Assembly (NCBI RefSeq): GCF_901472535.1
Contig: NZ_LR590470.1
Coordinates: forward strand, 2,356,001-2,420,000
Origin: Sphingobacterium daejeonense
Lineage (GTDB): Bacteria > Bacteroidota > Bacteroidia > Sphingobacteriales > Sphingobacteriaceae
DNA length: 64,000 bases
Reading direction: 5' to 3'
A program made the position numbers and the translations under genes. The number at the start of each line of letters is the position of its first letter. Position 1 is the stretch's first letter. Positions 26,801 through 37,534 of the stretch are shown piece after piece. The notes beneath the pieces are model-generated. The model made no database searches, had not been told where the DNA came from, and saw only the letters and a program-made list of their open reading frames with translations.

Positions 26801-27695
26801 ATGGATATTAAAAGAGAATATAATGAATTAATTAATGATTATGAGGAGTTTTTAAATGAAATCAGTAGATTAATTGAAAGACTTTTAAATTCTAAAAATA
26901 TACCAATAGCTTTTGAGATTAATAAAAGAGTTAAAACTTTTGAGTCAATTCAAGAGAAAATTTATTCCAATAAATTTCGAAAGGGTAGATCCTTAAAAGA
27001 ATTAAATGATTTAATAGGATTAAGGATTGTTGTATTATTTCCTGAATATAAAGATAAAGTAATAAATTTATTAGAATCAAACTTTATTATTATAAAAAAG
27101 TATAATTCAAATATCACTTTTTAAAGAATTTGGATATAATTCTATTCATTTAATACTTAAAATCAAAGATAAATGGCGTGATCATCCAACATGGGAAACT
27201 CACACAAAAAAAATATTTGAAGTTCAAGTTAGGACAATTTCTGAACATATATGGGCAGAAACTTCACATAATCTTTTCTATAAAAGGGAAGAAAATATTC
27301 CAGATATTTTAAAAAGAGATTTATCTCGAGTTTCTGCATTATTAGAAATTGTTGATGAAAAACTTCAAAATATTAAAAATAAAATTTATCAACACTTTGA
27401 ATATATAAGAAATGCTCCTTATGATGAAATTTTAAAACTAGATTTAAATCCTGAATCTTTTAGAAGAGTAATGATTAAGAATTCTAATTCTATATATAAT
27501 TTAAATGATAGTCAAAATAAAATTTTAAGTTCAAAAGTTGAAAAAGAATTCAATATACTTAATGCAAATGTTTTAGATGAGATGATTTCAGGGAATATTA
27601 AGAATGAAAATTTGTCTACGGAAGAGTTTGTAGAAGAAGTTTTAAAATTATTGGAAATAGAAAAGGCAAAATTTGGAGACAAACAAATCAAATAA
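26801..27695 (+). CDS. RelA/SpoT-domain protein, candidate alarmone-synthetase toxin (frame broken)
   Basis: About 296 aa after dropping one T from TTTTT near 27118. The (p)ppGpp-synthetase signature is in order: NKRVKTFESIQEKI (substrate-binding basic loop), LNDLIGLRIVVLF, FGYNSIHLILKI, and FEVQVRTISEHIWAETSHNLFYK (positions 27220-27288). There is no HD hydrolase domain and no TGS/ACT region, so this is a single-domain synthetase rather than a housekeeping Rel. About 120 residues follow the core and are helical, longer than in RelQ/RelP. The gene is A/T rich and 3 kb from a prophage end. Synthetase-only proteins with C-terminal extensions include toxSAS and CapRel defence toxins; that role is inference. 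Confidence 0.7.
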
Positions 27696-27763
27696 TAATA
27701 TTTTTATAGAAATAACCTTCCCTTTTTGCCATTTTTCATATTCTGTTGACCGTTTTTCATAGA

Positions 27764-27792
27764 TTGACTACCCTTAACATACCTTACTTTTG
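27764..27792 (+). promoter_or_regulatory. Promoter of the haem-acquisition locus
   Basis: TTG at 27764 and TACTTTTG at 27785-27792 with an 18-bp gap fit the Bacteroidota consensus, 32 bases upstream of the HmuY-like ATG. A Fur-type site was not recognised by eye. Confidence 0.6.
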
Positions 27793-27823
27793 CGGTAATT
27801 TAGAATCGTTATAAATAAAGCGC

Positions 27824-28450
27824 ATGAGAGTTAAGTATTTTAAAAGGTTATGTAATGGTTCATTAGTCCTTTTCATGTTGTTGGGAGCTTGCAGCAAAGA
27901 AGAAAAACCATCCATTCCTGATAAACCCATTCAGGAAGAAAAAATTGTCAGAAATTTAAAAGCTGACTACGCTACCAAGCCATTCTTTAAATTCAGTACC
28001 GGAGAAGTCGTTAAAAAAATTGGAGCAGATAATTGGGACATCTGTTTTGAACATGCCCAATTGAAAATCAATGGTGGTACCATGGCCAATCCAGTCCGTA
28101 GCGGAAATGCTAAAGCAATGATCGCCAATGTTCCTTATCACACCATTAAGGATATCCCAAGTTTGAGTGGCCTTAAACAAGATGTAGGTAGAAATGACTT
28201 TGCATTAGGCTACCGAAGTGGAGGAAAGACTTGGTATTACATGGATGACAACATGTTTTACACCCCATATTCTGAAAAGACTATGATTATCCAAACGGCA
28301 GATCAAAAAGGATTTGTCAAATTACAAATTTTGAGTTTTTATAGGGACATGCCTAACCTAAAGGGCGAAACGTACGAAACCATGAGTACCAGAACTGGCT
28401 ATTATACCTTTAGATACCAGTATATCGAAAAAGGACAGAGGTTTCATTAA
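27824..28450 (+). CDS. HmuY-like haem-binding lipoprotein
   Basis: 208 aa with leader ...LFMLLGAC (lipobox Cys near residue 24). The NWDICFEHAQLKINGG segment and the C-terminal GYYTFRYQYIEKG strands match the HmuY family, surface lipoproteins that take haem from host or environmental haemoproteins and hand it to a TonB receptor. The neighbours (subtilase-like protein, TonB receptor, second HmuY-like gene) fit a haem-uptake locus. Haem ligands cannot be picked with confidence. It is the first gene of the locus, directly after the promoter at 27764. Confidence 0.75.
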   Translation: MRVKYFKRLCNGSLVLFMLLGACSKEEKPSIPDKPIQEEKIVRNLKADYATKPFFKFSTGEVVKKIGADNWDICFEHAQLKINGGTMANPVRSGNAKAMIANVPYHTIKDIPSLSGLKQDVGRNDFALGYRSGGKTWYYMDDNMFYTPYSEKTMIIQTADQKGFVKLQILSFYRDMPNLKGETYETMSTRTGYYTFRYQYIEKGQRFH

Positions 28451-28474
28451 TTCATTCACTCAACCAATACGTTT

Positions 28475-29925
28475 ATGTTTAATATTAATAAATGGATAGC
28501 CATCCTATGGCTAAGTCTACTGGTATTCCTATTTTCTTGTAGGAAAGATGTTTCACCTTATGGTGAGTACAAAAATCAGCCAGAGCCCGAAACTGCTTTC
28601 AATGAGGCAATCATTGTTTATTTCAAGGATAAAAATTCAGGAAAATATTCAATTTCAAATCCTAAAGAATTCTTGACTGAAAAAGCTATTCAAAGAAGAA
28701 TAACACAGAAAATTGCCATTGATTCGACGGATCTTCCTGTCAGCAATGCATATATTCAAGAGGTTGTAAAACAAACCAAAGGCAATAGCTTGAATGTTTC
28801 AAAATGGCTGAACTACACTGTTATCCATCTTCCGGAAGGGTTCGGCGATTTTGAAAAAAATTGAAAACCTTCCTTTTGTTGCATCTATCAAAAAATTGGG
28901 AACCCACATTCCTTATCAAGAACCGGTAATTCCACCATTAAAGAACGAAGGCGAAACTATTTCGAAGGCAACAACCAAAATTTTAGATCAGCTAGAAGTT
29001 ACTGAAGATAATTATGGTAAAACCTTTCAATTTCTACAGCAATATCAGGCCAAATTCCTACACGAACAGAGGTTCTTTGGCAAAGGTAAAACTATCGCTC
29101 TGTTGGGTGAAGGGTATGGTTATATAGATGAAAAGCCTGAAATAGCTCACTTGTTGCTTGAGAACAAAATCTTGCATACTTATGATTTCCTGTTCAATAA
29201 AACAGATTTAAGCAATACTACCACGGCCGGTAATAACCATTTGGGATGTTAGCTGCCCTCAATGAAACTCAATTTATTGGATTGGCGCCCAAGGCTGATT
29301 TCCTTTTATTCCGTACAGACCAAAATGGAAGCCAAGAACCTTTCTTTGAAACCAGCTGGATAGCTGCTATGGAACGTGCTGATAGCTTAGGAGTTGACAT
29401 AGTGAGTTCGTCCTGTGTTTATGGAGTTAAATTCAATCAACCTCAATTTGATATAAAACCAGAACAAGCAAATGGAATGTCCATTAGCAGTAAGGTCGCA
29501 GATATTGCATTGAAAAGGGAATTTTAACTGTTCAAATGTTTCCTCAGAAATCAAGTTTGATCACATTTGTATTACCACCTGCAGACGCCAAAAATATTAT
29601 CACTGTAGGAAATATCAACAAAAGAAACAAGCCACTTTGGTCTGTATTGGACGCCGTGACTGCCGACGGGCGTATCAAGCCTGAATTAGCTGTGTTAGCG
29701 CAAGAAATCCCCGTAATCTATGGTTGGAGTGATTCTTATAATACTGCTGATACTCCACCAATTCTTGCTGGTTTGCTGGCTTGCCTATGGGAGGCACTCC
29801 CAAATAAAACCGCTAAAGAATTAAAATCTCTACTACAGTCCTCAGCTAGTCAGGGTGATAATCCCGACACAAAGCTGGGATATGGTATTCCTAATTTCAA
29901 AAAAGCTTATGATACCTCAAAATAA
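28475..29925 (+). CDS. Subtilase-like (S8) lipoprotein lacking catalytic residues (frame broken)
   Basis: Lipoprotein leader with LLVFLFSC, then a typical Bacteroidota S8 propeptide (FLTEKAIQRRITQKIAID, WLNYTVIHLP), then the subtilase fold. Frame breaks are near 28858, 29249 and 29528. The catalytic sites look lost. The Asp strand reads IALLGEGYG where IAVLDAGF is usual. The His region reads TAGNNHLG in place of HGTxV. The Ser region reads YNTADTPPILAGLLACLW in place of GTSxxSP. All three changes lie away from the frame breaks. It therefore probably acts as a binding or chaperone-like pseudoprotease in haem uptake, which is inference. Confidence 0.7.
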
Positions 29926-30668
29926 ATTAAACCAGCCAACTTCAAGGTTCATTAAATACTTCAGAGCTTTCTTGAAGTTATTCATGGTCCTTTTAATATT
30001 AGCCGCCTCATCCTGCCAAAAAGATAGTGTTAGTGATTTCGGCGAAATAAAAACTAAAAAGACAGTTGTCGATTACATCCTGAATCTTGAAGGGTTGTAT
30101 CTCATCAAATATAATTTTCAATACAATGAAAAATATCAAGTAACCAAAGTATATCGTGGTGAACGATTTGCCAATCATAATCAGTTGCAACTAATTTTGG
30201 AATCGCATTATAATGCGAATAATAACAATAATCTACCGGATTCAATCTCCACTTATAACACTAAAGGATTTAAGGTGGGCGTATTAAAACCCGATGATTA
30301 TAATAAAGTGGTTTCAATTTCCAAAAAATCAATCTTATAAATGGCCAGAAAGAGAGAACAAACTATTGGCAGTTCCAGGAGGAGAATTTGCTTTAGCTAT
30401 TTCGAGTAAAAAGGTAGCATGGTCAGGTGCTGGGCATCTAGGTTCAGGTAGCCAAGTTGAAATTATGCATAACCTAAATATGTTAAAAAGACAAAGCCTT
30501 AAGGATAGTCTTCAAGTGCCGGTGCCATATAAAACAGATGGCACGGACAGGAAATTCGATGACTTCCGTATCCTTTACAACAACAGCGGTTATCCAATAG
30601 ACTTGGCGTTCTTCGATGCAATCAATGCCAACTTCGAAAAGTTAAAAATCAATTATAGGGAGGAATAA
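29909..30668 (+). CDS. Lipoprotein of the haem locus, unknown family (frame broken)
   Basis: The start is chosen at ATG 29909 (MIPQNKLNQPTSRFIKYFRA), overlapping the subtilase-like stop by 17 bases. The leader ends in LAASSC. The raw frame stops at 30340, and one base change near 30330 joins it to FQFPKNQSYKWPE... and the end ...FEKLKINYREE at 30668, about 252 aa. The body is beta-rich with no known motif. It is tightly packed with the next gene (2 bases), so both are part of the operon. Confidence 0.6.
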
Positions 30669-30670
30669 TT

Positions 30671-31449
30671 ATGAAATATAAAATATTTTACCAAATCATT
30701 GCTATGGTATTGATAGCAGTCGGAATATCCGGATGCAATAAGCAGGTCACATTTGATCAAATTGATAGATCTCAGATTCCTTTGGATTTTCATCTTACAC
30801 GTGTCAATTCCAAAAACGGAGAACTTATTGAGCAATTCAATTTTAACAATCAGAACCAACTATCTTCAGTGGTATTGAATGGTTCAGACTGTTTTAACCT
30901 TAGCTACCAATCTAATAAACTTATAGCATTCAATGATTATAAATGTACGTATGATCAAGAAAGCCGTTTGATAGAGGTTCAGGGACCAGAATTGAGCAAT
31001 TCAAAATTAACTTATGGACCAAAGGGTATCCAAATTATTCAAACGACGAGACCTATTGTTCCTGGCCCAAAGGCGGTACAAGTTGATACGCTTAATTTAT
31101 TTCTTAATGATCAGGGATTAGTCGTCAGAGCTACGTTGTTCCAAAGAAGCTAGGATTTGAGATCCGATATGACCAATTCTCAAACCCTTATGTCAATATT
31201 CAAGATAATCTATTGCCTTTATTGTTAGTGTATCCAGTTGAAGAAATTTTTGGAGATATCGCAAGCTTAGTATCTAAAAGAAACATAACCAGAATTTATC
31301 AAAACGCAATTAACATCAGTAGTAATATCGAGAAACCATTGGTTGAAGATATGACTTATCGATATGATCATATTAAGTATGATGTACCTACTTCAAAAAC
31401 CATTTATGGTTCTAAAACTGAGGAAAGACATTTCAAATACTCAGAATAA
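30671..31449 (+). CDS. Lipoprotein of the haem locus, unknown family (frame broken)
   Basis: Leader ...LIAVGISGC, then repeated beta-strand turns such as FNFNNQNQLSSVVLNG and YDQESRLIEVQG, the Y/F-x-Y/F-D/N-x-x-x-R/L pattern of DUF-type 'YD-like' lipoproteins often near TonB receptors. One base change near 31140 continues ...ATLFQRS into GFEIRYDQFSNPYVNIQD and on to 31449, about 259 aa. It lies between the previous lipoprotein and the receptor. Function unknown; probably an accessory to the receptor. Confidence 0.6.
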
Positions 31450-31461
31450 TAATCAACAGTC

Positions 31462-34400
31462 ATGAATACGAAAATAATTTTAATCTTATCCTTTTTCATA
31501 TTTGTATGCGTTACAAATTCATCTGCACAACAGATCATTCAAGGAAAAGTTATCAATGAACAAGGGCATACCATAGACCATGTTCAAGTCCTCGATGCAA
31601 ATCATGTATTGTTAGGAGCAACAAATAACAAAGGTGTTTCAGAGTTTATATCTCTAATTATCCTATCACTCTAATTTTTCAAAAACAAGGTTTTGAAACT
31701 CGCGAATTAGAGGTGACCGATGCAAAAGAGTTGACCATTACATTGTCTAAATCTTCAGAAAAAATCCATGAGGTTTATGTACTTGCACAACAGAACTATG
31801 ATAAATCATATGAAACGACACTTTTAGAAGGTGCACAGTTAATCAATTCTTTTGAATCCAATCCTATAAACAGTTTGAGGGCTCGTGTGCCTGGCTTGCA
31901 AATGAATGCTACTGCTGGAGGTGTAACATCAGGAACTGGAATGGTAATCCGCGGAATGAAATCAATAGTAGGAGGTAACCAACCTCTATTTGTCATCGAT
32001 GGAATGCCAATTGAAAATGAAACCTCCGGTGCAAACCAATATGGGGGGCAAGACTGGGGAAACAGTCTCAAGGAACTCAATATTTACGATATTGATCATA
32101 TCCAAGTTTTAAAAAGTGCTGCTGCATCTCAGAAATATGGTTCCAGAGGAATGAACGGTGTAATAGAAATCCTTACTAAAGGACAAAACATCAATCCAGG
32201 TCTATCCTTTGATGTCAATTTAGGAGGAAGCAAGGGCAATGTGTATGGTATGCCTTTACTGCTGAGTCAGGAAGATATAAATCAGATCAATGACAGCAGA
32301 CTAGCCTGGTTGTCTACTGCAAGTGATAATTATTACCAATCATTTGAAAAATCAAATTCTCAGGTAGCTCAAATTGCTGTTAATTACAGTAAAGCCAAGA
32401 ACAAATTCAGGTTGTCTTATGGAGCTGATTATAACAAAGGTTCTTTCATCAGAAATACCCTGGATAAAAACAATTTAATGTTTAAAGGGATTCGAGATTG
32501 GTCTCCAGAAGTACAAACCATCCTAGGAGCGATTTATAATCACAGTATCTCACGCAATGCACCTAGTATCGGTGCCCAAAAATTTGCATCTCTAGGTCGA
32601 AGTTTTATTGAATACCCCGTGGATTTTGCAACGGTTACTAACAATGATCCCCTAGAAAGTGAAACAGCTTGGTATCTTTATGGCCAACAAGCAAAAAAGA
32701 CTGCACAGACTGTACGGTTGTTCTTAAACAATTCTTGGAAAATAAATGAACAATTAAATTTTAATATATCAGCAAATTATTCTGATTATAATATTGAAAC
32801 AAAGGAAGGTGCAAATGGGTATTTTGAAAGATTATTGGGTAGCGAAAGCTTATATCATCAGCAGCGAGCATATAATAACCAGGCCAATGAATATACAAGA
32901 GATTGGATGACAAAGGCTGAACTAAACTACAATAAATCCATTCAAAAACATCAGATCCATTTATCAGTAGGTTACGATTATTGGCAGACAGAAGGTGGAA
33001 TAGAAGGACAATCATATTTGCCTTTAGATAAATATCCTCAAAGAATTAAAAAGGGTGGCGAAAAAGTGGCTATAGATACTTATTTAGATCCTTCAAAATT
33101 CAGCCTCGCGAATGCATTCAATATACAACATGCCAACAATAAAAGTATTCATGGTGCAATCGCATCAGCAAACTATCAATATGGCCCAAATATTTTTGTA
33201 AATATTGCTGCACGATACGATCATGTCAATACATTAAGCAACCTTGAAAAACTTGGCAGTTTAAATAAATTCTATCCTTCTGTTGGTGTTTCTTATTTAT
33301 ATGCACCATTAATAAATAAATGGTTGGGATTTACAGAAAAGACACTGAATTTCGCTAAAATACGTGCGAATTATGCACACATTGGAAATGTTACAGGATT
33401 ATTCCATTATCAATCTGCTGTTACTGATGATCTAGAATTGCCCTATCCAAGTTTAAAAACGGTCTACAAACCCTATTATACGAACTCAGGATCATGGGGT
33501 CTCAGAAACTATCAGACAGGTTTTTCATATGAGTATGCAAAAGAGTATGAATTGGGCACAGACTTGAGTTTGTATGCTAACCGATTAAATTTGCATGTCA
33601 CTTGGTACAATAGAGTGATTGATAATTATCTTTATGATATTGTGAGCCCATTAGAACAAATGACAACTCCGCTCCGAGATGTTCATGCAAAGGTTAGAAA
33701 CAGAGGCTGGGAAATCCAATTGAACGCTATTCCTGTTCAGATATCAAATTTTTCATGGTCCAGTACCATTAATTTCTCAGCTAATCAAAACAAATTCTTA
33801 GCGATCAATTCTTCCTCGCCTTCAAGTCTAAATCAATTGGGTACTCAAAATGATGTCAGTTTGGTTGGTAGTGTGAACGGGAACTTTGGTACACTGTTGT
33901 CAGGATTCGCTCAAAAAACCAATGATAAGGGTCAGCCACTATTGAATTCTGCTATGGAATATTTGCCATCCGGCGAAGCTAAGCAAATTGGGAATACTAC
34001 AGCTAAATGGATTGCAGGCTTTGAAAATAAAATTTCATTCAAGAACTTCCAAATTTCCGGATTATTGGACTTTAAAGTTGGAGGTGATATCTATTCAGGT
34101 ACACACGGATTACTATATCAAAGAGGGGTATTAGCAGATACTAGATTCGGAAGATCCAAAGAATTGGGTGGCATCGAACGTAAAACGGCAGTTAGACAAA
34201 TCGATCCAGAAACCGGAATCCAGGAGACTGTATACAAGTCAACTTTCGATGGAATAATTCCAGAAGGAGTTTTTGATCAGGATGTGTATTTATTTGGTAA
34301 AAATGTAAGCGGTCTATCTTTTTCCCAAGCCCAGGAATTAATTGGGAAAGATGAGCTAGGGGAGCATGTTCTGCAGCCAGTTTCCGCAAGTGATTATTAT

Positions 34401-34697
34401 GCAGGATTTCATGATAAGGCTGGCGTACGCGATAGGTCTGTTTTCGAAAATAGTTATATCGCACTGCGAGAAATTACTCTGGGTTATACCATGCCTACCA
34501 ATCTCGCTCAGAAATGGTTCCATGCTGATTTGGTACAGATTGGTGTGGTAGGAAGGAACCTTGGTTACCTCTACAAAAGCCTTCCATTTAATCTTAACCC
34601 AGATGGATCTTATAACAATAGGAATGCTGGGTCATTTGAATATGCAGCATTACTTCCTGTGAGAACATATGGAATGTTCCTTAAATTAAATTTTTAA
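31462..34697 (+). CDS. TonB-dependent outer-membrane receptor, SusC/RagA type (frame broken once)
   Basis: Signal peptide, then a carboxypeptidase-D-like regulatory domain (IIQGKVINEQGHTIDHVQV, residues 22-95), broken by one base near 31645. The plug follows (RARVPGLQMNA...GMVIRGMKSIVGGNQPLFVIDG, IDHIQVLKSAAASQKYGSRG) and then the long 22-strand barrel to the terminal aromatic LKLNF, about 1080 aa in all. Flanked by HmuY-like lipoproteins, it is probably the haem or haemoprotein importer of the locus. It depends on TonB-ExbBD energy encoded elsewhere. A terminator follows at 34704. Confidence 0.85.
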
Positions 34698-34703
34698 TCC
34701 TTC

Positions 34704-34730
34704 GGGATCAGGTGCAATAAACCTGATCCC
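34704..34730 (+). terminator. Terminator after the TonB receptor
   Basis: Perfect stem GGGATCAGGT/ACCTGATCCC with a 7-base loop and a T-rich tail. Confidence 0.85.
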
Positions 34731-34741
34731 TTTATTTCTAT

Positions 34742-35315
34742 ATGATGTTATTATTTAAAAATCGCTTCATAATAATCTTCCTTGGCGTTCTCGTTTTATC
34801 TGCATGTACAAAAACAGATAGCCATGAAGTAAACCCAACACCTACAGATATTTATATCCGTGATCTGAACAATGAAAAGATCCTCAATGGTAAACCCATT
34901 GGTAACTCAGAACCAATCTATTTTAGTTTTGATAAAAAGAGTAAGGTGGATAAGGAAAAGGATTGGGATATTGTTTTCTCAGGATTAGCAAATACCCTGA
35001 TAGTTGCAAACAGTAAGAATGGTACTTGGATGGATGTTGCTAATGTAGATTATGAAGGTATCAAATCGAAACCATCTTTAAAATTTAATCTTTCAGAATC
35101 GGGAAATGCTGGTAGCAGCACCACGGGCTGGTTTAAATACGATATTATTACTCACATTGTTGAACCTATTCCAGGTAAGACCATATTTATCAAAAAAATC
35201 TAATGGTCAAGTATTTAAAATGAATATGATCAGTATTTATTTCGGAGCCCCCACATTTCCAAGCTCAGATGATAAAGCTCCTTTTATGAACTTTAAATAT
35301 GCTGAATTAAAATAG
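34742..35315 (+). CDS. Second HmuY-like lipoprotein (frame broken)
   Basis: Leader FLGVLVLSAC, then YFSFDKKSKVDKEKDWDIVF, the W-D-I-x-F strand of HmuY-like proteins, and a later GWFKYD...PGKTIFIK segment. One base change near 35200 joins to NGQVFKMNMISIYFG... and ends at 35315, about 190 aa. It is a distant paralog of the 27824 gene and lies after the receptor terminator, so it may have its own promoter or depend on readthrough. Confidence 0.65.
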
Positions 35316-35334
35316 GATTTAGTAATTTGGTGCT

Positions 35335-35886
35335 ATGCATATTGTACCGCTAGGATCCTTAGGTGAGAAAATTTGTATTATTGGACCAAGTTCTAGTGGG
35401 AAATCTTCATTAGCAAAAGCGTTAGGGAATAAATTGGACTTTAAAGTCCTTTATCTCGATCAAATTGCTCATTTACCAAATACAAACTGGCAACCTCGCG
35501 AAAAAGAACTCATGCGAGCCGACCATAAAGAGTTTATTAGCAAGAATAATAAATGGATAATCGAAGGAAATTATAGTTTTCTAATGAAAGATAGGTTTAC
35601 TTCTGCAACCTGTATTATTTGGTTGGATTTTAAAAGAATCGGGTCCTTAATACGTTTTATAATGAGAGGCTTGCAAAATTCAAAGGATCGAGCAGGAAAT
35701 CTAGAGGGTGCTAAAGAACAAATAACTTGGGATATGCTGCGTCAGATTTTATATGTGGCCCCTAAAAATAGGTCGAAATATGCAAAACTAATTAGTGAAA
35801 GCAATGCCATGCTAATCCATATTAAATCTATGAAAGAATTAAATAAATATTACCAAGAATGGGAATTGGATAAAAGGTTTGGCTAA
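35335..35886 (+). CDS. P-loop kinase-like ATPase (FlaR / topology-modulation type)
   Basis: 183 aa with Walker A IIGPSSSGKSSLAKAL near residue 15, then LYLDQIAHLPNTNWQPR and WIIEGNYSFLMKDR, the pattern of AAA/adenylate-kinase-like proteins annotated as topology modulation protein or FlaR. Its substrate is not known. It starts 20 bases after the HmuY-like gene but is probably not part of haem uptake. The frame is intact. Confidence 0.7.
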   Translation: MHIVPLGSLGEKICIIGPSSSGKSSLAKALGNKLDFKVLYLDQIAHLPNTNWQPREKELMRADHKEFISKNNKWIIEGNYSFLMKDRFTSATCIIWLDFKRIGSLIRFIMRGLQNSKDRAGNLEGAKEQITWDMLRQILYVAPKNRSKYAKLISESNAMLIHIKSMKELNKYYQEWELDKRFG

Positions 35887-35937
35887 TTTAGAAATGATTT
35901 TATATGGAAACTGACACAGAATAAAAACTTGTCAACT

Positions 35938-36675
35938 ATGATTTTAAAAAGTTTATTTTCAAAATTCCTTTATTTAGGTTTTTCAGTTTTGTTGCCATTC
36001 TATGGCTTGACCCAATCTACTGTAGCAAATAATAGTACAACCACAATTCCGTTTCTATCAAATTCAAAAATTGTAATCGATGGCAAGCTGGATGATTGGA
36101 AAGCACCAAATAAACTCTTTAAGATTGATCAATTCGTATCACCTTGGTCAAGTCCAGATTTTGGGAAAACTGAGTTTATGGCATTCTATGATGCAGATTG
36201 GTTTTATTTCAGCTTTGAAATTGAAGATAAGAAAATAGTGGAAGCAGATTTCAAAAAAGAATCAGATGTGGCGTTAGGAGATAGAGGCGAGATCTTTATA
36301 ACAGCGGATTCAAGTTTGAAAGAATATTATTGTTTTGAAATATCTCCAACAGGGAAGGTGCTCGATTATGTAGCTCATTATTATCGTAAGTTCGATTATA
36401 ATTGGAATTTAGAAGAGCTTGAAATTAAAAGTTCAAAAACATCCAATGGTTATATTTTGGAAGGTAAAATGCCGATGTCTTTTATTAATAGCATTGATAA
36501 ATCTGATGGTAATACTCTGTCAAATTTAAGATTCGGAGTATTTCGAGCAGAATTCAACAACCTCAATCCTAAAGATCCTACTGTTAATTGGATATCATGG
36601 ATAAAACCCAGTACGAACAAACCAGACTTTCATACGCCATCAGCATTCCAGAAAATTACTTTTGAAATAAAATAG
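35938..36675 (+). CDS. Secreted CBM9-like domain protein
   Basis: The start is taken at ATG 35938 rather than the TTG at 35929. A signal peptide (residues 1-22) precedes a single carbohydrate-binding family 9-like domain, with IVIDGKLDDWKAPNK at the start and FMAFYDADWFYFSFEIED, GDRGEIFIT and NWISWIKP further on. Such domains bind reducing-end sugars or act as stand-alone secreted proteins in Bacteroidota. About 245 aa, frame intact. The gene converges on a membrane-protein gene. Confidence 0.7.
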   Translation: MILKSLFSKFLYLGFSVLLPFYGLTQSTVANNSTTTIPFLSNSKIVIDGKLDDWKAPNKLFKIDQFVSPWSSPDFGKTEFMAFYDADWFYFSFEIEDKKIVEADFKKESDVALGDRGEIFITADSSLKEYYCFEISPTGKVLDYVAHYYRKFDYNWNLEELEIKSSKTSNGYILEGKMPMSFINSIDKSDGNTLSNLRFGVFRAEFNNLNPKDPTVNWISWIKPSTNKPDFHTPSAFQKITFEIK

Positions 36676-36676
36676 G

Positions 36677-37384
36677 TCATTTGCTGGAAAATAAGTCGGC
36701 AACCATATTGATCCAAAATACTTTAGTGGAGATATTCATCAATAATAAAATTTCCAAGGACCAGATACAGAGAAAAAGAAAATAAGGGCTATGCAAAATA
36801 GCCCTTTTGTATTTTAATTTTTCCAATATTATGATTGATATAGATTTCACAAAAGGTAATAGTACAGCAACGATCAAACCCAATCCCGGCTGTAACTGAT
36901 TTAATAACCTTGAAAGTCCCGGATTAAGTATAACCAATGTTGCTGCCAGAAGAAATCCAACATGCCATCGGATATTCTTTTTATTGACCATGGCAATTGA
37001 ATAAAAAATTGAAAACGATAAAATATCCAGTAAACCCACCATGGCTGTAAATGCAGCATCTTGTTTGGATGTTTCAAGCTGCCTCTGGACTTGTTCAGCA
37101 ATTAATAGTGCAATAGTCATAATCAGAACCGGAACAAGGAAATAGCTTAACTTACCAATGCGCCTATGCATTTCAATCTTATTCCTTTTAATAAGTACCG
37201 GTTGAATAATAAGTAATGCAAACCAACATAAAAATGCAAAGAAGTGGAGGTGAATTATGATTGGAAATCTATTAAAATCGGGAAAAAATCTGATATAGGA
37301 ATTGTAAAAGCCTGCTAAAGTAAAGACAATCACTAAGCAAAAGAATACTAGTAAATTCTTAGAATATGTTTCCATTTTGAACAA
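36677..37384 (-). CDS. Multi-spanning membrane protein (DUF2306-like)
   Basis: 235 aa with about six to seven hydrophobic helices, and the loop EMHRRIGKLSYFLVPVLIM typical of the DUF2306-like membrane family. The C-terminal 30 residues run through the bidirectional hairpin at 36784-36806, so an indel has probably removed the true stop just upstream; the real end may be near 36810-36830. Function unknown. It is divergently transcribed from the AraC regulator. Confidence 0.6.
   Translation of the reverse strand: MFKMETYSKNLLVFFCLVIVFTLAGFYNSYIRFFPDFNRFPIIIHLHFFAFLCWFALLIIQPVLIKRNKIEMHRRIGKLSYFLVPVLIMTIALLIAEQVQRQLETSKQDAAFTAMVGLLDILSFSIFYSIAMVNKKNIRWHVGFLLAATLVILNPGLSRLLNQLQPGLGLIVAVLLPFVKSISIIILEKLKYKRAILHSPYFLFLCIWSLEILLLMNISTKVFWINMVADLFSSK
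36784..36806. terminator. Bidirectional terminator between converging genes
   Basis: Stem AAGGGCTA/TAGCCCTT with a 7-base loop and T-rich flanks on both strands. Confidence 0.75.
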
Positions 37385-37534
37385 GGCTTTTAGTAATTCA
37401 AACGGTGCTTCATTCCCAATACCCTAAATAGAGTTTTGCTTGAAGTTAACTTTATTAAAAGATAAAAAATAGTACAGATGCGACATGTATTCAACTAAAT
37501 GAAAATGTGTAAATTAGAATAAAATAAATCTATT

